Assembly (NCBI GenBank): GCA_010094025.1
Contig: ML991819.1
Coordinates: forward strand, 171,763-235,762
Reading direction: 5' to 3'
Source of the DNA: Viridothelium virens
Lineage: Eukaryota; Ascomycota; Dothideomycetes; Trypetheliales; Trypetheliaceae
DNA length: 64,000 nt
Program-made: the position numbers and the translations under genes
The notes under the pieces: generated by a model
Databases searched by the model: none
Told to the model about the DNA's origin: nothing
The model's input: only the letters and a program-made list of their open reading frames with translations
Shown here: in pieces, positions 1 through 12,476 of the stretch
Numbering within the stretch: the stretch's first letter is position 1
How the letters are laid out: each line of letters starts with the position of its first letter

Positions 1-2456
1 TCGAATACATTGGTGAGGTCATCACGGAAGCTACCTTTCGTCGCCGCATGCCCCAATACTCAGATGCCGGCATCAAGCACTTTTATTTCATGTCCCTCAG
101 TAAGGGCGAATTCATCGATGCGACCAAGAAGGGCAATCTCGGTCGGTTCTGCAATCATTCCTGCAACCCGAACTGTTACGTGGACAAGTGGGTGGTCGGT
201 GATCGGCTCCGCATGGGAATTTTTGCCGAGCGGAAAATCAAGGCTGGCGAAGAACTCGTCTTCAACTACAATGTCGACCGATACGGCGCCGATGCACAGC
301 CTTGCTATTGCGGCGAGCCAAACTGTACCGGGTTCATCGGAGGCAAGACGCAAACCGGCCGCGCTACCAAATTATCCAACGCCGTCATCGAAGCGCTTGG
401 CATCGACGACGGAGATGGATGGGACACCGCCGTGGCCAAGAAACCACGAAAGAAGAAGGCTGGCGAAGAGGACGAGGAGTATGTCAACAATGTCCAACCG
501 AGGGCTCTCGATGAGGATGCCGTTACCAAGGTCATGGCCAGCCTGATGCAATGCAAGGAGAAATGGATCGCCGTTAAGCTTCTCGGTCGTTTGCAACGTG
601 CGGATAGCGAAAAGGTTAGAAACCGAGTCGTTAAAATGCACGGCTATCGCATTCTCAAGACCACTCTGTCGACGTGGCAAGACGATGCCAATGTCCTGCT
701 ACAAGTCTTTGACATCCTCGATACTCTACCCCGCTTGACTCGCAACAAGATCCAAGATTCAAAGATTGAAGAGACCGTTCAGGAGCTGGCATCTAGAGAA
801 CAGGAAGGTTTTGCGCAAGTCAGAGAACGAGCAAAATCTCTGCTGAACGTCTGGAGCAAACTCGAAGTCGGTTATCGAATTCCCCGGATGAAACGGGACG
901 CCAATACAAACAAAGATGAGAGACGTCCCGATCGAGCTGAACGGCGCACCTCCATGAGAGACCGGTCAAAATCGCGCACGCGATCACCGTCTCTGGAAGC
1001 CCCCAAAGGCCCATCTGCAGCTCCGAGTGGTCCACGCGGAGCAGTGCCTCAACGAGCTCCCGGCTTCTTTGGTGGTCCACCTCGGGCTCCAGCTTTCCGG
1101 CGTGGGCCACCACCGTTACCTGCTGGTTGGACCGAGACCAGGGACGAAAAGGGGAGAACATACTTTTACACTGTGGATGGTAACAAGACTCAGTGGCAAC
1201 GTCCGACAGCGCCGGCTACGCTACCACCGCCGCCACCCCCACCTCCAGCCGCTGTTGACCCGAACAAGCAGTTGAACGACATTATCAATTCAATAGTCAA
1301 TCAGCGCGAGTCAAAGCCGCAGACGCCTATGTCCGTCACGCCGAAGCCTACTGATGAGACGCCGAAGAAGAATAGCCATGGCAAGACGGAGAAGTGGCGG
1401 GCTCTACCCGAAGAGAAGCAGAAGAAAATCTACGCGAACACCGTGAGCACATTTCGGAGCTTCTTTCGGGCTGATAGCTAACGGACTCTCTATAGCTTGC
1501 TCCCCACATTCAACAGGTCATGAACAAATACAAAGGCAAACTGCCAAAAGAAGACTTGAAACGTCTTGCTAAGGAGGTGAGTACCTCTTTCTTCAGCGCT
1601 CCTACGCCCGACAGCTCTGACAACAAGGCCTTAGGTGACAAACACGATGGTCAACTCGGATTACAAACACAGCAGAGTGCAAGATCCGACGGATCTCTCA
1701 TCCGACCGAGTACCCAAGATCAGAGAGTACGTCAAAAAGTTTTTTGCCAAGGCACATCACAAACTACGGGACCGCCAGAAGGAGAAAGGCAAGGAGAAGA
1801 AAGCGAACGGCGAGCATGCTCAGGATGCTATCAACACGCCCACGAAGGAGGCCCAAGCTGAGAGAAATATTGACGGCGAGGATATGGAAATCTCTGATCC
1901 CGAGCCCGATCCCGACGATGAGAAGACTACGCCTGTCGATACGCCACCCACTCAAGAGCCAAGTCCTAACGAACTGAAGCGGAAATTAGAAGAAGCCAAT
2001 GGAGCTCTGGTGGCAGAAGATGGCTCTTCCAGTCCAAGCAAGCGGGTCAAGTCAGAGACGCTCAACGGCCCACCAGCTCCACCGCCTCCTCCCCCACCGA
2101 CGGAACCTCCTCCAGACATGGACGAGGACGAGGACGAGGATATGATGGAAGCAAATACGCTCTCCGGTGAAGAGGCAGTGGACCCTTTTCGTTCTGGGGA
2201 TTTGGAGGCTATCGTTGCAGCGCCAGTGAACGGGTTGAAAGCGAAGTCGAACCAGTTAAGCACAACCAATGGCTTGGAAACGTCATATATGGATGGCGCC
2301 AGAGACACTCCGACACAGCTGGCAACTCCTCCAAATTGGCCATCAAGCGAGAATGCGATTGTCAAACAGCAGGACGCGACGAAGTATGAGGGAATGGATC
2401 CGCAGAGACTGCAGCAGTTGGAGACGGATGCGACCGGTGCAAATAGCGAAGCCTGA
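1..2456 (+). CDS. SET2: Histone H3-K36 methyltransferase Set2, 3' part
   Basis: Partial gene cut by the window start; exons 1-1442, 1496-1576 and 1635-2456 (frame from base 3). Introns of 53 and 58 nt have GTGAGC/GTGAGT donors and TAG acceptors. The visible 780 residues start inside the SET domain ([24 protein letters not shown]), followed by a post-SET cysteine cluster ([11 protein letters not shown]). After a basic linker comes a WW domain ([18 protein letters not shown]). The SRI domain that binds the phosphorylated RNA polymerase II tail follows and is split by both introns ([17 protein letters not shown], then [11 protein letters not shown]). The last ~200 residues are a low-complexity tail with Pro-rich and Asp/Glu-rich runs. 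In fungi Set2 methylates H3 lysine 36 co-transcriptionally. The AWS region and N-terminus lie outside the window. Identification is very secure; the precise C-terminal end rests on one open frame. Confidence 0.95.
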
Positions 2457-3230
2457 GCGTTGGAAAGGATAGCAGTTGGTGACAGTCAGGACGATGGCGA
2501 AGGCGATGCTGATACCCACATGACCCCTCCCCGATGATCTATTTAATCCCTCGATTTTTTTTTTTTTTTTTTCCTATTGTGATTTAGCTGCATTGCATAG
2601 ATCTCCCGGAGAATTGTCAAGGAAAGAAGAGGTGTCTCGGAGGGGCATTCGGCACTAAAGCGCCATTGGGCGAATCAATTTCATTACAGCATAATGATGC
2701 GAAACTGTTCCGGACTTAGGACATGGGCGGCGCGTCGAAGAGAGCTGAGAGTGTACGATAAGACATCGGCCATGATATGGAATTCTGCTGAGCGTGCAAT
2801 TGAGAGCATGTTAGTAAATTCCAGCAGTACCTACTACGTAGAGGAGGTAGTGGAGTGGACTCTCAATTTCGTAACCGCGAATTCGGATGGACATTCCCTA
2901 TAGAGATCAGCACGATGACCGTTGCCAAGCCAGGCAAGACTCCGCCGTGCCCGCCACCAGATGAGAGGTCCTGAAGGTGTTTGGAACTCCCTCCTCAAAC
3001 TTCCGCTTCATTCTCCCCTCTGCTCCCCCAAAGTCGCCTTTCACAACCCTTCTCCTCACCAAAACAGCCCACTCGTCATCCACTGCAGCTTTTGAGTGCC
3101 ATCGAGCCACGCACCCACGGTTGGATAGGGAATTCGGCCAGGCACGAAGTGGTACCCCTCACCTGTGACGAGGTTCCCCAGCAGCCGGTGACTGTTTTCC
3201 TCCTAATCAGACCTGCCCACATTCACGGCC
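2457..3230. other. Intergenic region with an 18-T run
   Basis: Gene-free stretch between SET2 and the GABA transaminase gene. It holds an uninterrupted run of 18 T at 2555-2572, about 100 nt after the SET2 stop, in the likely 3' UTR. The last ~250 nt before 3231 are pyrimidine-rich on the plus strand, as is common for fungal promoters. No other feature is recognised. Confidence 0.6.
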
Positions 3231-4832
3231 ATGGCTGCTTCCTTGAGCATGGCCACCTTCACCAGGCTCAATTCTCGACTTGCTCCTGCCTCTCTCCTCA
3301 CCCGATCCGTCAGCTCACGACAACTCCTGCGACCCTCACCCTCAATCCGAACCTACGCCACCCAGCCCAACCGTACAATGGCGTCCGCCGCCGCCGCTGT
3401 TCAGCAGTCTGCTGCCTCTACCGACTTCATTGAGCAGCCCTTCTTCCCAAATGAGCCTACTGGTCCAATGATCAAGACAGAGATCCCCGGACCCCAGAGC
3501 AAGGCGGCGATCCAGCAGCTGGACAAGGTATTCGACACGAGGAGCTTGAATATGATGGCCAATTACCAACACAGCATTGGCAATTACATTGCTGATCTCG
3601 ATGGAAACGTGCTCTTAGATGTGTACGCGCAGATTGCTTCCATCCCAGTCGGCTACAGCAACCCGTCACTTATGCTCGCCGCCACCTCTCCAGAGATGGC
3701 CAGCGCCATCATTAACCGTCCAGCCCTGGGCAACTTCCCTCAGCATGACTGGGCGTCAATCCTCGAGACTGGTATTCTCAAGGTTGCTCCAAAGGGACTC
3801 GATCAAGTCTTTACAGGGACCACAGGCTCCGATGCGAACGAGCTTGCCTATAAAGCCGCCTTCATGTGGAAACGTCGCATGGAGCGCGGAGGCGACCCTA
3901 ATGCCGAATTCACTCCCGATGAAATCTCCTCCTCGATGAACAATCATTCGCCTGGCTCTCCTGCTCTCAGTATCCTCAGCTTCAAAACTGGCTTCCACGG
4001 ACGTCTCTTCGGTTCCCTTAGTACTACCCGGAGCAAACCAATCCACAAACTCGATATTCCTGCCTTTGACTGGCCTCAGGCCTCTTTCCCTCACCTCCAA
4101 TATCCTCTCTCCGAACACGTTGAGGAAAACGCGCGCGAAGAACAGCGCTGCCTCGACGAAACTGAGCGCCTCATCACAACCTGGCACTTGCCCCCAGCCG
4201 CCCTCATAATCGAACCCATCCAGTCCGAGGGTGGTGACAACCACGCCTCTCCCTCCTTCTTCAAAGGCCTCCGCGAGCTCTCCCGCAAGCATAACATCCT
4301 CATGATTGTCGACGAAGTCCAGACCGGCGTGGGTGCAACAGGTAAATTCTGGGCACACGAGCACTGGAACTTATCCGACCCGCCAGACATGGTCACCTTC
4401 AGCAAGAAGGCACAGACGGCAGGCTACTACTTCGGCAACCCAGATCTACGACCCAACAAGCCATACCGCCAGTTCAACACCTGGATGGGGGATCCCGCCC
4501 GGGCCATCCTCTTCCGGAGCATCATCCACGAGATCGAGCGCCTCGACCTTGTGGAGAATACGCGGCGGACCGGCGAATATCTCTACGAAGGACTCGAGCG
4601 GCTGAGTAGCCAATTCCCCGGAGAGATTGAGAATTTGAGAGGACGTGGTCAAGGCACATTCATTGCCTGGGATAGCCCACGCCGGGATGAGGTCTTGAGG
4701 CGGGCGAAAGGCGTCGGGGTCAATATTGGTGGGAGTGGTGAAAGGGCGGTAAGGCTGAGGCCGATGTTGATCTTCCAAAGGCACCATGCAGATATTCTCT
4801 TGGATGGCATGCAGAAAATTTTCAAGTCATGA
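3231..4832 (+). CDS. gatA: 4-aminobutyrate aminotransferase, mitochondrial (GABA transaminase)
   Basis: Single-exon gene, 533 residues, class III PLP-dependent aminotransferase. It transfers the amino group of GABA to 2-oxoglutarate, giving succinic semialdehyde and glutamate (GABA shunt). The first ~45 residues are rich in Arg, Ser, Leu and Ala without acidic residues (RLNSRLAPASLLTRSVSSRQ), as in a mitochondrial presequence. The body carries the family landmarks: FTGTTGSDANELAYKAAF (cofactor phosphate region), FKTGFHGRLFGS, IIEPIQSEGGDNHASP, IVDEVQTGVGATGKFW with the PLP-pyridine Asp, and FSKKAQTAGYY, where the Lys pair 392-393 contains the Schiff-base lysine. Length matches fungal homologues (UGA1, Aspergillus gatA). 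A second in-frame ATG at 3378 (Met50) lies just after the presequence. In A. nidulans gatA is controlled by AmdR together with the lam genes; a lam pair lies at 23.2-28.4 kb here. Confidence 0.95.
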   Translation: MAASLSMATFTRLNSRLAPASLLTRSVSSRQLLRPSPSIRTYATQPNRTMASAAAAVQQSAASTDFIEQPFFPNEPTGPMIKTEIPGPQSKAAIQQLDKVFDTRSLNMMANYQHSIGNYIADLDGNVLLDVYAQIASIPVGYSNPSLMLAATSPEMASAIINRPALGNFPQHDWASILETGILKVAPKGLDQVFTGTTGSDANELAYKAAFMWKRRMERGGDPNAEFTPDEISSSMNNHSPGSPALSILSFKTGFHGRLFGSLSTTRSKPIHKLDIPAFDWPQASFPHLQYPLSEHVEENAREEQRCLDETERLITTWHLPPAALIIEPIQSEGGDNHASPSFFKGLRELSRKHNILMIVDEVQTGVGATGKFWAHEHWNLSDPPDMVTFSKKAQTAGYYFGNPDLRPNKPYRQFNTWMGDPARAILFRSIIHEIERLDLVENTRRTGEYLYEGLERLSSQFPGEIENLRGRGQGTFIAWDSPRRDEVLRRAKGVGVNIGGSGERAVRLRPMLIFQRHHADILLDGMQKIFKS

Positions 4833-5286
4833 GGGTTGGCAATGCGGACCCCTTTGTACTAATGTCGAGGCCGTGTGGATGCCCACCTCCCTCATTGTTT
4901 CTACATCAAACGGCGCACAACTCGAAAATCATCTTGTTCCGAAGTCCTATTTCGCAATATGGGCTTGATACAACTATTTGAGCCGGCACCCTCCATGGAA
5001 GTGGTGTGACTCAACCAAACGGTCGGAAGGGCTTACCTCAGTGGAGGGCTCTTTTGCCATTCGATTTGCTAAGGTTCCATGAGTGTGGCTTTGTATTTCT
5101 TGTATTTGATTTATCGAGCGGATCAAGAAATATATGGTTGTTCAGTTCCAGTGGGAATGTGTCTTCGGTAAGCCCCACTACTAATTCAGTAAACTTGAGC
5201 GTGCGCCACTGGTATAGCACTCAAGACTACCTCATGGCTACTCCGTAAGAATATCCTTCCCAGACTGGTTTCTGCTATTCTCTCTT
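4833..5286. other. Convergent 3' intergenic region
   Basis: 454 nt between the stops of the convergent GABA transaminase and Far11 genes. It should hold both 3' UTRs; no poly(A) signal or other element stands out. Confidence 0.5.
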
Positions 5287-8200
5287 TCACCACCCGTCCA
5301 TCTGAAGTCCACCCTCCCATCCTTGCTCAGCCGGTGCCTCTTCCACTCCGCCGACCTCACCTTCCCCTTCTGCACCCCACCCTCCCATTCTCGCCAACTC
5401 TCGTACGAAAAAGTCCTGTTCCCGCTCCAACACGTTCGGGTCCACACCCATCCGCTCTCCAAACTCCCTCACATTCCACCAATGCGTCAACGCCCGCAAG
5501 GCCTGCTCCAACGGCACGCTCTCCTCGACCTCCGCATCGACATCTCCACCCGCAAGCCAATCATCGCGCAGCTCCGGCCGGCAGTGTAAATATACCGCCG
5601 TGATGACCCGCATGTTCGTTTGCCGCCACTTCCGGCCGCAATACGGCACCTGGTTCTTGAACAGCTTGAGCGCGTAGAGGCGCAGCGTGGGCTGGGGTAC
5701 CTTGAGCGCCTTGCGCAGGTACGTGCTCGACTTGTACTGCACGAGCATGAGGTTCCGGTGCGCCTTGCCCTTGCAGATCTTCTGCAGGACGCGGAGGTAT
5801 GAGATGGTGCTGAAGAAGGACCGCCAGGAGAAGGTCGTGATGGGGACGGAGGGCAGGTCCGAGGTTGCGTAGCCGAGCTCGTCGACCTCGGGTGGAGCAG
5901 CCGGGTGGGTGGTGGGCGGTGCAGGGAGGAGAGTTGAGGAGGAAGGGGAAGCGCGGTGGAGAGGGATGGGTGGAGGGGCAGCGGAATCGGGGGAGGGAGG
6001 GAGGGATTGCGCCTGGACCGGGGAGTCGAGGCCGAGATTCGAGGTGGCCCGGCAGAGGTAGAAGAAGCTAAGATCGTCGCGATCGCAGCGGTAGTTGACG
6101 ACGCGCTCGAGCTCTTGGGACTGGAGAAGCTTCAGGATGAGGGGTATGTAGTTGGAGTCGAGGAGGAGCTGGGTTAGATATTCGAACTTGAGGATGTGCG
6201 AGATCTTGAACCATTTCAGAAGCAAGATCAGGATGCCGGAGACCGCTTTCCCTTGTATCTCTCGAGTCCTGACATCGTCTATCTCACTGATGGTGCATCC
6301 TGTGACCTCAGGATAGATGCCATTTCCATTGCCGTTGAGCTCATGCTCGCCTATGCCATTAGCATTTTGTCCATCCTGAGCACCATTCTGGCCGCCATTT
6401 TGGGTGGTTGCCGCATTTAGAAGTGAAGTCACGTTGTGCAGAATAACCTTGAGTAAGACGATGACCACGGATTGCAAATGTGGAAGTGCGTTTTTCTAGA
6501 ATTGCGTTAGAGAACAGGGTCACAGCTCGAAACTCTGCCAACTCACGTAGTAGTTTTCCACTGCGTCTAAACGCAAGCCCAAATTGAAATTGTGCAGACC
6601 CGAGCCTGCAGCCTCTTCTCTGGGCGAGGAGGTTTTCTGTTCACTAGTATCCCGAGCGTTGTCAGATTGAACGGGCGAAAGTTCTGGTGGCTTTCCGACG
6701 TGATCGCCCTCAGTACCTGTCCACCCTCGCTCATATTTCATGAAATTAACTCGTTCCTGCCAAAGCTGCTTCATAGCCCGTGTTGCTCGCATCCGCTTTG
6801 CAAAGAGTTCTGCTGCTTCTAGAATGGATGCTGGAATCTCATTGCCCACCCACTTCTTCCCAACGAGAGAGTCTTGAAGGACTGTGCTGCCTTTACCTCC
6901 CAGCTGATTTGCAGATTCATCAAGAGGAGGGTATAGGAATGGAAACATTTGGTTGGTTTGGTAATTGTGTTTCTTCCCACCTTTGCCTCCGGGCCCGGCG
7001 GGAGAAGGTGGAGGCGATGGAGCCGGGGTAGCGATATGAACGGGTTGATGAAGAATAGAAGCTCCGTGAGCGCTGGTTGCCCCTGCACCGAGAATACCAT
7101 TTGGTGCTATAGAGCCCTGGTCGTCCTTGACAGGGGGTAGGATGGAATTGCTATCGGGTTCAAGAGGGAACAAGGGCGGCGGGGGATTATAGGCAGGATA
7201 CTTGGAGCTGATTTCTCTTCGGAAAAGATGGTAATCTAGAGGCGATGCCGTGATGAGCGGTCGACCATCATCATCAGCCGTTTCCTCGTCACTAGTTCTC
7301 AACTCCTTCTTAACCATCTCAACATCAGAAATGCCGCCAAATGAGACAAGAACAGTCTTCCAAGTCAGAAGCAAGATCTTTGTGGCTCTCGGTAAGGGCA
7401 TGATCGCTGGCTCATCCCAACGAAGACGCGATAGAAGCTCAGTCCAAAATTCGAGTAGACTGGGTTCAAGCGATATTAATTCCATCTTTATCTGATGGTT
7501 TCCTTCATCTTTTTCCTCACATCTCGCAACCTCGAGAATGACGTAGAAGATGGTGAGGGCGCACCAGAGTTCTCCATATTGAGGCACACGAGAGGTACCA
7601 TCTTCCCGATCTGCTTCGTCGTAAGAGTAGGCTTGCAGACATAGGGTTCTGAGTACAATGTATAGTGCTTCTAACCCTTTGTGACGTTGGAATAAGGAGA
7701 CATTCCGTTTGACCCAGTCCATTTGAGACTCTGATCTCCTGAAGCGTTCTGGTAATGTCTCCGGGGTATTTTGGTCGTCCACGTGAGTTTCTTCTGGAGT
7801 TCCGGACTTGGGTAGAGGATAACCAGCAGTTTCGCCCCAAACACCGAGAATGAAGTAGGTCAGAACGTCTAGACATCGCCCCCGAGCTGAGATCTCATCG
7901 TCCAACAAAAGATCTACCTGTTTACTGACAAAGTCATGTCTCTGGTCCAAGCTAGCCGAGGTGAAATCCTTGTCTTCGGAACGGAAGTTCTCCCACTGCT
8001 GGGTAAAGACGGCCTGAATTCTCTGGAGCGCATCCCTTTCCTCCGCGTCATAGGAGAACCATTCATCGATCTCTTCGGGAAAGGTAGAAGCGTCCTGATA
8101 GACAAATGCATAAGGGGTTGGCTCTACCTTAGGAAGCTCGGTCACGAGCCTCCGGAGCTGTAGTAGTGAGAGAGAGTCGGTAGGGTTTCCAGTCTCATCT

Positions 8201-8511
8201 TGAGGTGGAGGAGCCGGTGGTGGAGGCTGCTGCGGAGCTGGCACCGAGCGGTCTCTCCGAAGCGACGGTCGAGTGGGCACGGCAACTCTATCTAGAGGCA
8301 ATGGTGGTTTGTCATCATCGAAGCCAAATTGCTCCGCGGTGTCAATGCCAGGCTTGATGGCAGGCTCTGCGCCAGCAGGCCCTTGAGTATCGCTTAGCCC
8401 AATATCCACCTCGTCAACGGCTGCCTCGAGGCCCAAGCCAGGCTCCACTTCCTCAGTCGGCGCGTCCTGCATACCGGCGGTTTCTATCTTGGCCTGCCAC
8501 TTCACAGCCAC
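5287..8511 (-). CDS. FAR11: STRIPAK complex subunit, Far11/STRIP (N1221 family)
   Basis: Two exons, 8511-6547 and 6495-5287; the 51-nt intron (6496-6546) has GTGAGT, a CTAAC branch site and TAG, and joins in phase 0 to give 1057 residues. The first ~120 residues are acidic and Pro-rich. A conserved N1221-type region follows (LLQLRRLVTELPKVEPTPYAF, EEIDEWFSYDAEERDALQ, FILGVWGETAGYPLP) and the C-terminal Far11 region includes WFKISHILKFEYLTQLLLDS and SFFSTISYLRVLQKICKGK. Proteins of this family (yeast Far11, animal STRIP1/2, Sordaria PRO22) are scaffold subunits of the striatin-interacting phosphatase-kinase complex, with roles in hyphal fusion and fruiting-body development in filamentous fungi. 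Start: ATG at 8511 opens the frame; Met14 (MQDAPTEE) is an alternative. The C-terminal end is glycine- and glutamate-rich and less certain. Confidence 0.9.
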
Positions 8512-10176
8512 GTCTCATGAGGTTGTGAGCAACCATGTTCAGAACAAAGTTCGGTTGTGCCCGGAACGCGTCTTATCGCAGTGGCTCATAGCGTTTCCGA
8601 TGTCACAGAGGAAGCGCGTTCGGGGTAGAAATCGCGACTCACGTGCCAGTCATGCAGGATGCAGCTCTGTGATACCGCAGAGTACCGTGGAGTATCTACC
8701 GAAGTTTTGCCATGTAGAGTATAGCAATGCGCGACGCCCTTGCAGTGCCTGTCTCAGCAATCCGTGCCTCGTCTTTCCGACAACTGTTTCATCCTTTCCC
8801 CGATGCTGGTGGTTGATTTATGGTACAATTGGCTGCTACATATGTGACAGGGGGATGGTCTTCGTTCAAGTGTTTCGACTATGGCTTTGTTGCCTTCACA
8901 GCAGCCCTTCAGGCTCAGGTCGCACTAATCACCTCTAGATGGCTTACTGCGCTCACACTGAAACCTTACTCAGCTTGCGATGTTTCCACTACATCCTAGC
9001 AGCAGATCCTAGAGCAGTTGCGTATTGTTGCCGTGGCCTTGCTATACAATACTTGGCCAAGTGCTGAGATCCTTCCTTGGAAGCATGCACGCCTATGAAG
9101 AAGATCGGTACTTTCGCATGCGGGCCTTCAGAGCTTTGCGTATACTCAATAAACTTCAGTCTTGGCTGTAAGAGGTGCAGATACCAGAATTTGGGTTTGG
9201 TTGCAGACGAGAAAGTCGTTCGCCAAGATGAGGCGGGAGACCCATCTCGGCCCCACGCCCGGACTCCACCCATCCACCCTCCATAAGGTACTTGCAAACA
9301 CCTCGAGGATGAGCGAAAAGTCCCTGAGTGCCTGCGCGCCTGTATCGGGGCATTGCCGCCATTACGCCTGATGGCATGATCGAACATGCTGACGTCCCTG
9401 GACATTCTTGAATTGTCACCAAGCCTGACCATGTTCGCAATGGAATCACTTCAATCCAAGCCTACGAAAGGTAAGTCTAGCGAAGTCTAAACGCTAGCAA
9501 TCCTCTAGAGTATGTGGTAGGTCTTGCTGCGCAGTCATAATTGAACATCGCATAGCAAAGTTACCTTGAAGCAACGTGTCTACCTTTTGTTGCTGCAATG
9601 AAACCTCGGAATTCGACAAGATCCACATTCTGCGATACAGCTGAGATTCTAATCATGCTTGCTTGGAGGAACACTCACTCAATTGTGATTGTGACCGATA
9701 AGACAATGCTGGGTTCATTGGCGTTTCGCCAGCATCACACGAAGCACGTTTCAACGCCAAGACCGCGCAAACCCTTGGCGAACAGGCGACACCAGGGATT
9801 CCCTTGATCCTCGCACGGATGCAAAAGACTCGATTATTCCCGAGTACGGCAACACTGCACATTCTTTGGCTATTGATGGTCTAAACAATACAAATTGCCA
9901 TCTTCTCGGAAGCCAGCCAACGACAATGCCGGTGGTTTGCAATGGAGCATTCGACGCATTCTTGGAAAGAGCGTTTCAGTGCAGTTTGTCACCTCTTCGT
10001 CATGGCCCCCTTTGCTCCTCCAGTCTCTTGTTTTGAGAGGGAAACCTCAATTCCAGGATACACCTCAGTGAAACCCATGTCGTCTCGTTCCTTCCATTCT
10101 TTATATTATACTGATGTCTATCTCCTAGCGAATCTTCAGAGTCATTCATTCGCCTTTTTTGCTTCTTGCTTGAACC
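8512..10176. other. Divergent intergenic region, no gene recognised
   Basis: 1.66 kb between the diverging Far11 and GH43 genes. Open frames up to 147 codons occur (for example minus-strand 8989-9432), but none shows a family motif or compositional bias. It presumably holds both promoters. Confidence 0.5.
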
Positions 10177-11220
10177 ATGTTCTTCCCACCAAGCATGTTT
10201 TCGTCACTCTTGCTCTTAACTCTCGTTCTATTACATCCGGCCGCATCGTTTCCATTCAGCAGACAACTATTCAAGCGCGATGTGGCTGGACCAGAAATGA
10301 ATAGCGCAAACTTTCCTGACCCTTCAATAGTTAAAGTCAATTCCACTTGGTATGCGTTCGCAACAACTTCTGGAGGTGTGCACATACAGGTCGCCACTTC
10401 TTCGGACTTTAACAATTGGACGTTGAAGAGTGGATACGATGCTCTACCAAATCTTCCTTCTTGGGTAGATCAGTCAAGCCCGAATACCTGGGCACCGGAT
10501 GTTAACCAACTTGTGAGTGGAGATCTTCACGATCTCTGACCAATGCTCATTGCAGATTAATAGGATGACGGCTCGTTCGTAATGTATTATACTGCTTCGA
10601 CGGCAAATGACAGCGCCATGCACTGCACCGCAGCTGCAACAGCCTCTTCGGTGGCGGGACCATACGAGCCAATGGGCGACGAACCGTGGGAGTGTTCAAA
10701 GCCCATGGGCGGGGCAATCGATCCGTCTGGATTCCGTGACAATGATGGCACCCGCTACGTCGTCTTCAAGATCGATGGCAACTCCATCGGTAATGGCGGC
10801 GACTGCAATAACGGCGTTGCGCCAATCGTTCCCACTCCTATCATGCTTCAAAAAGTACAATCCGACGGCGTTACAAAGGTCGGCCCTGCGTTCACGATCC
10901 TGACAAACGAGCCAGTGGACGGACCCCTTGTTGAGGCACCGAGTTTGATTCGCAGTTCCGGCGGGAATTACACTCTTTTTTACAGTTCGAATTGTTTCAC
11001 TACTGCGGCATACGATGTCGCCTATGCTACTGCGACCAATATCATGGGGCCGTATACACGGGCAGGCTCTCTCTTCACCAGTAACACTGGAATGGACTCG
11101 CCGGGAAGCGCAGATATCGACGCGGATGGCACCCATTTAGTCTTACACGCAAACGCCGGCACCGGTCGTGCCCTCTACACGGCTACCATCAACATCAGCG
11201 AAAATAAGGTCACCGCCTGA
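10177..11220 (+). CDS. Secreted glycoside hydrolase family 43 protein
   Basis: Two exons, 10177-10512 and 10564-11220, separated by a 51-nt intron (GTGAGT...TAG), giving 330 residues. The N-terminus is a signal peptide (hydrophobic core SSLLLLTLVLLHPAASF), followed by a possible Kex2-type Lys-Arg at residues 33-34. The five-bladed beta-propeller family has three catalytic carboxylates, and all three are seen in context: Asp48 in NFPDPSIVKV, Asp165 in GGAIDPSGF and Glu236 in GPLVEAPSLI. DDGSFVMYYTAS is the usual blade motif right after the intron. Likely activity is on arabinan or arabinoxylan side chains (arabinosidase or xylosidase); the subfamily cannot be set from motifs alone. It acts outside the cell in plant cell-wall breakdown. 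Start: Met1 is used; Met7 would also leave a signal peptide. Confidence 0.88.
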
Positions 11221-12476
11221 TCTAGGCAATAGCCGGACTCTTGCACCAAGACCGCAGGAATGCCATTCCAGATCGCCCGATCGAAGAGATACCCACCACA
11301 AATATTTTCTGCTTATATAATGTGTACTGTTTCCGTCTACCGTTTCATTAGCGAGGCGTTTGTTTAGAGAAAAAGCACGTTTGCAATTCTCGTTCCTGCC
11401 AGGATCCAGGTCTCAGACCCATAGCGTTTTGTGGAACTGGAAGGAAATCACTTGGGGGTTCTTGGGAATCGTGCATGATACCAGCGCTCTCCGCGCATTG
11501 TTTTGATTCAGCATGATAATAAGTGGACGGCAATAGAGCGAATTATCTTACGACTAGATGTACTTGTATTAGAATCAATCTGAGCGCGAATTACGCAGGC
11601 TTTCTATTTGTCTCACGCCTTTTTTATTTCGTAGCCGCCTACCTGTATCCACCAAAATTACGATTCAGTACCTCGGTACTCAGTAGACGTCGACGATCTG
11701 CTTCTCAAGGGATCCCGGGAATTGGCGTTGACGAATCCCCCCCCCCTTTCGGAACCTCATCCCCCACGCACATGACCAATCTCCCACGCTCGTTCCGACC
11801 CTCCACAAACAGCCATACCCACGTTTAGCACTCTTAGTGCGGCTTTGTAAGTCAGCGGACCAACGCAGCCGTCTCTCAACTGACTCGCGTCTTGATCTAC
11901 GCGATCCCCGACCAAACATTCTGACATCAACGCCAGAGCCCGAGCAAGCACATTCAAGATGAAATTAGAATATCAGTCAATAGAGAGTCATGTCTTCTAC
12001 CTTGCTATACAGACTTCAGTCGCGGAATGGACAACAAATAGGTCCTGGGAGCCGCGTGTCTGTAAGGTACCATATCTTTACATCATCCAGAGATAGGAGT
12101 TACGCTTCAGGGGGAGGAAAAGTAAGGGATTGAGAGGGAGATTGAAAGTCGCCAAGTGTATGCGTCTCAGTCATAGAAAAATTCTCTCATTCTCTCCTTT
12201 GATCTTCTTCTCGCTCTTGCTCACGATCTGTCAATAGCTCCCATTAAGCCATGTGAGAAGGACCCAAATGGGATAGCACAAAAATCCTGCACGCCCGTAC
12301 GAAGGTGGGCGGAAATAGGGAATTAGCAAAGATTGAGCCCAGCAACGTCCGTAGCTCCATAGTCTGTTGTATATGCAACCCGACAGTTCTCCATCCGCGG
12401 CTCGGCCATCCCTTACACGGCAGCAATCAGATGTAGTGTGATATACAGCCTATAATTGTTGCAGTCCTCTTCCCCA
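11221..12476. other. Convergent intergenic region
   Basis: 1.26 kb between the convergent GH43 and Cbf1 genes. It has a run of nine C at about 11739-11747. No coding region, RNA gene or repeat is recognised. Confidence 0.5.

Noticed and set aside
8989-9432. 147-codon minus-strand open frame between Far11 and GH43
   Set aside because: No recognised motif, and overlapping open frames of similar quality exist on both strands.
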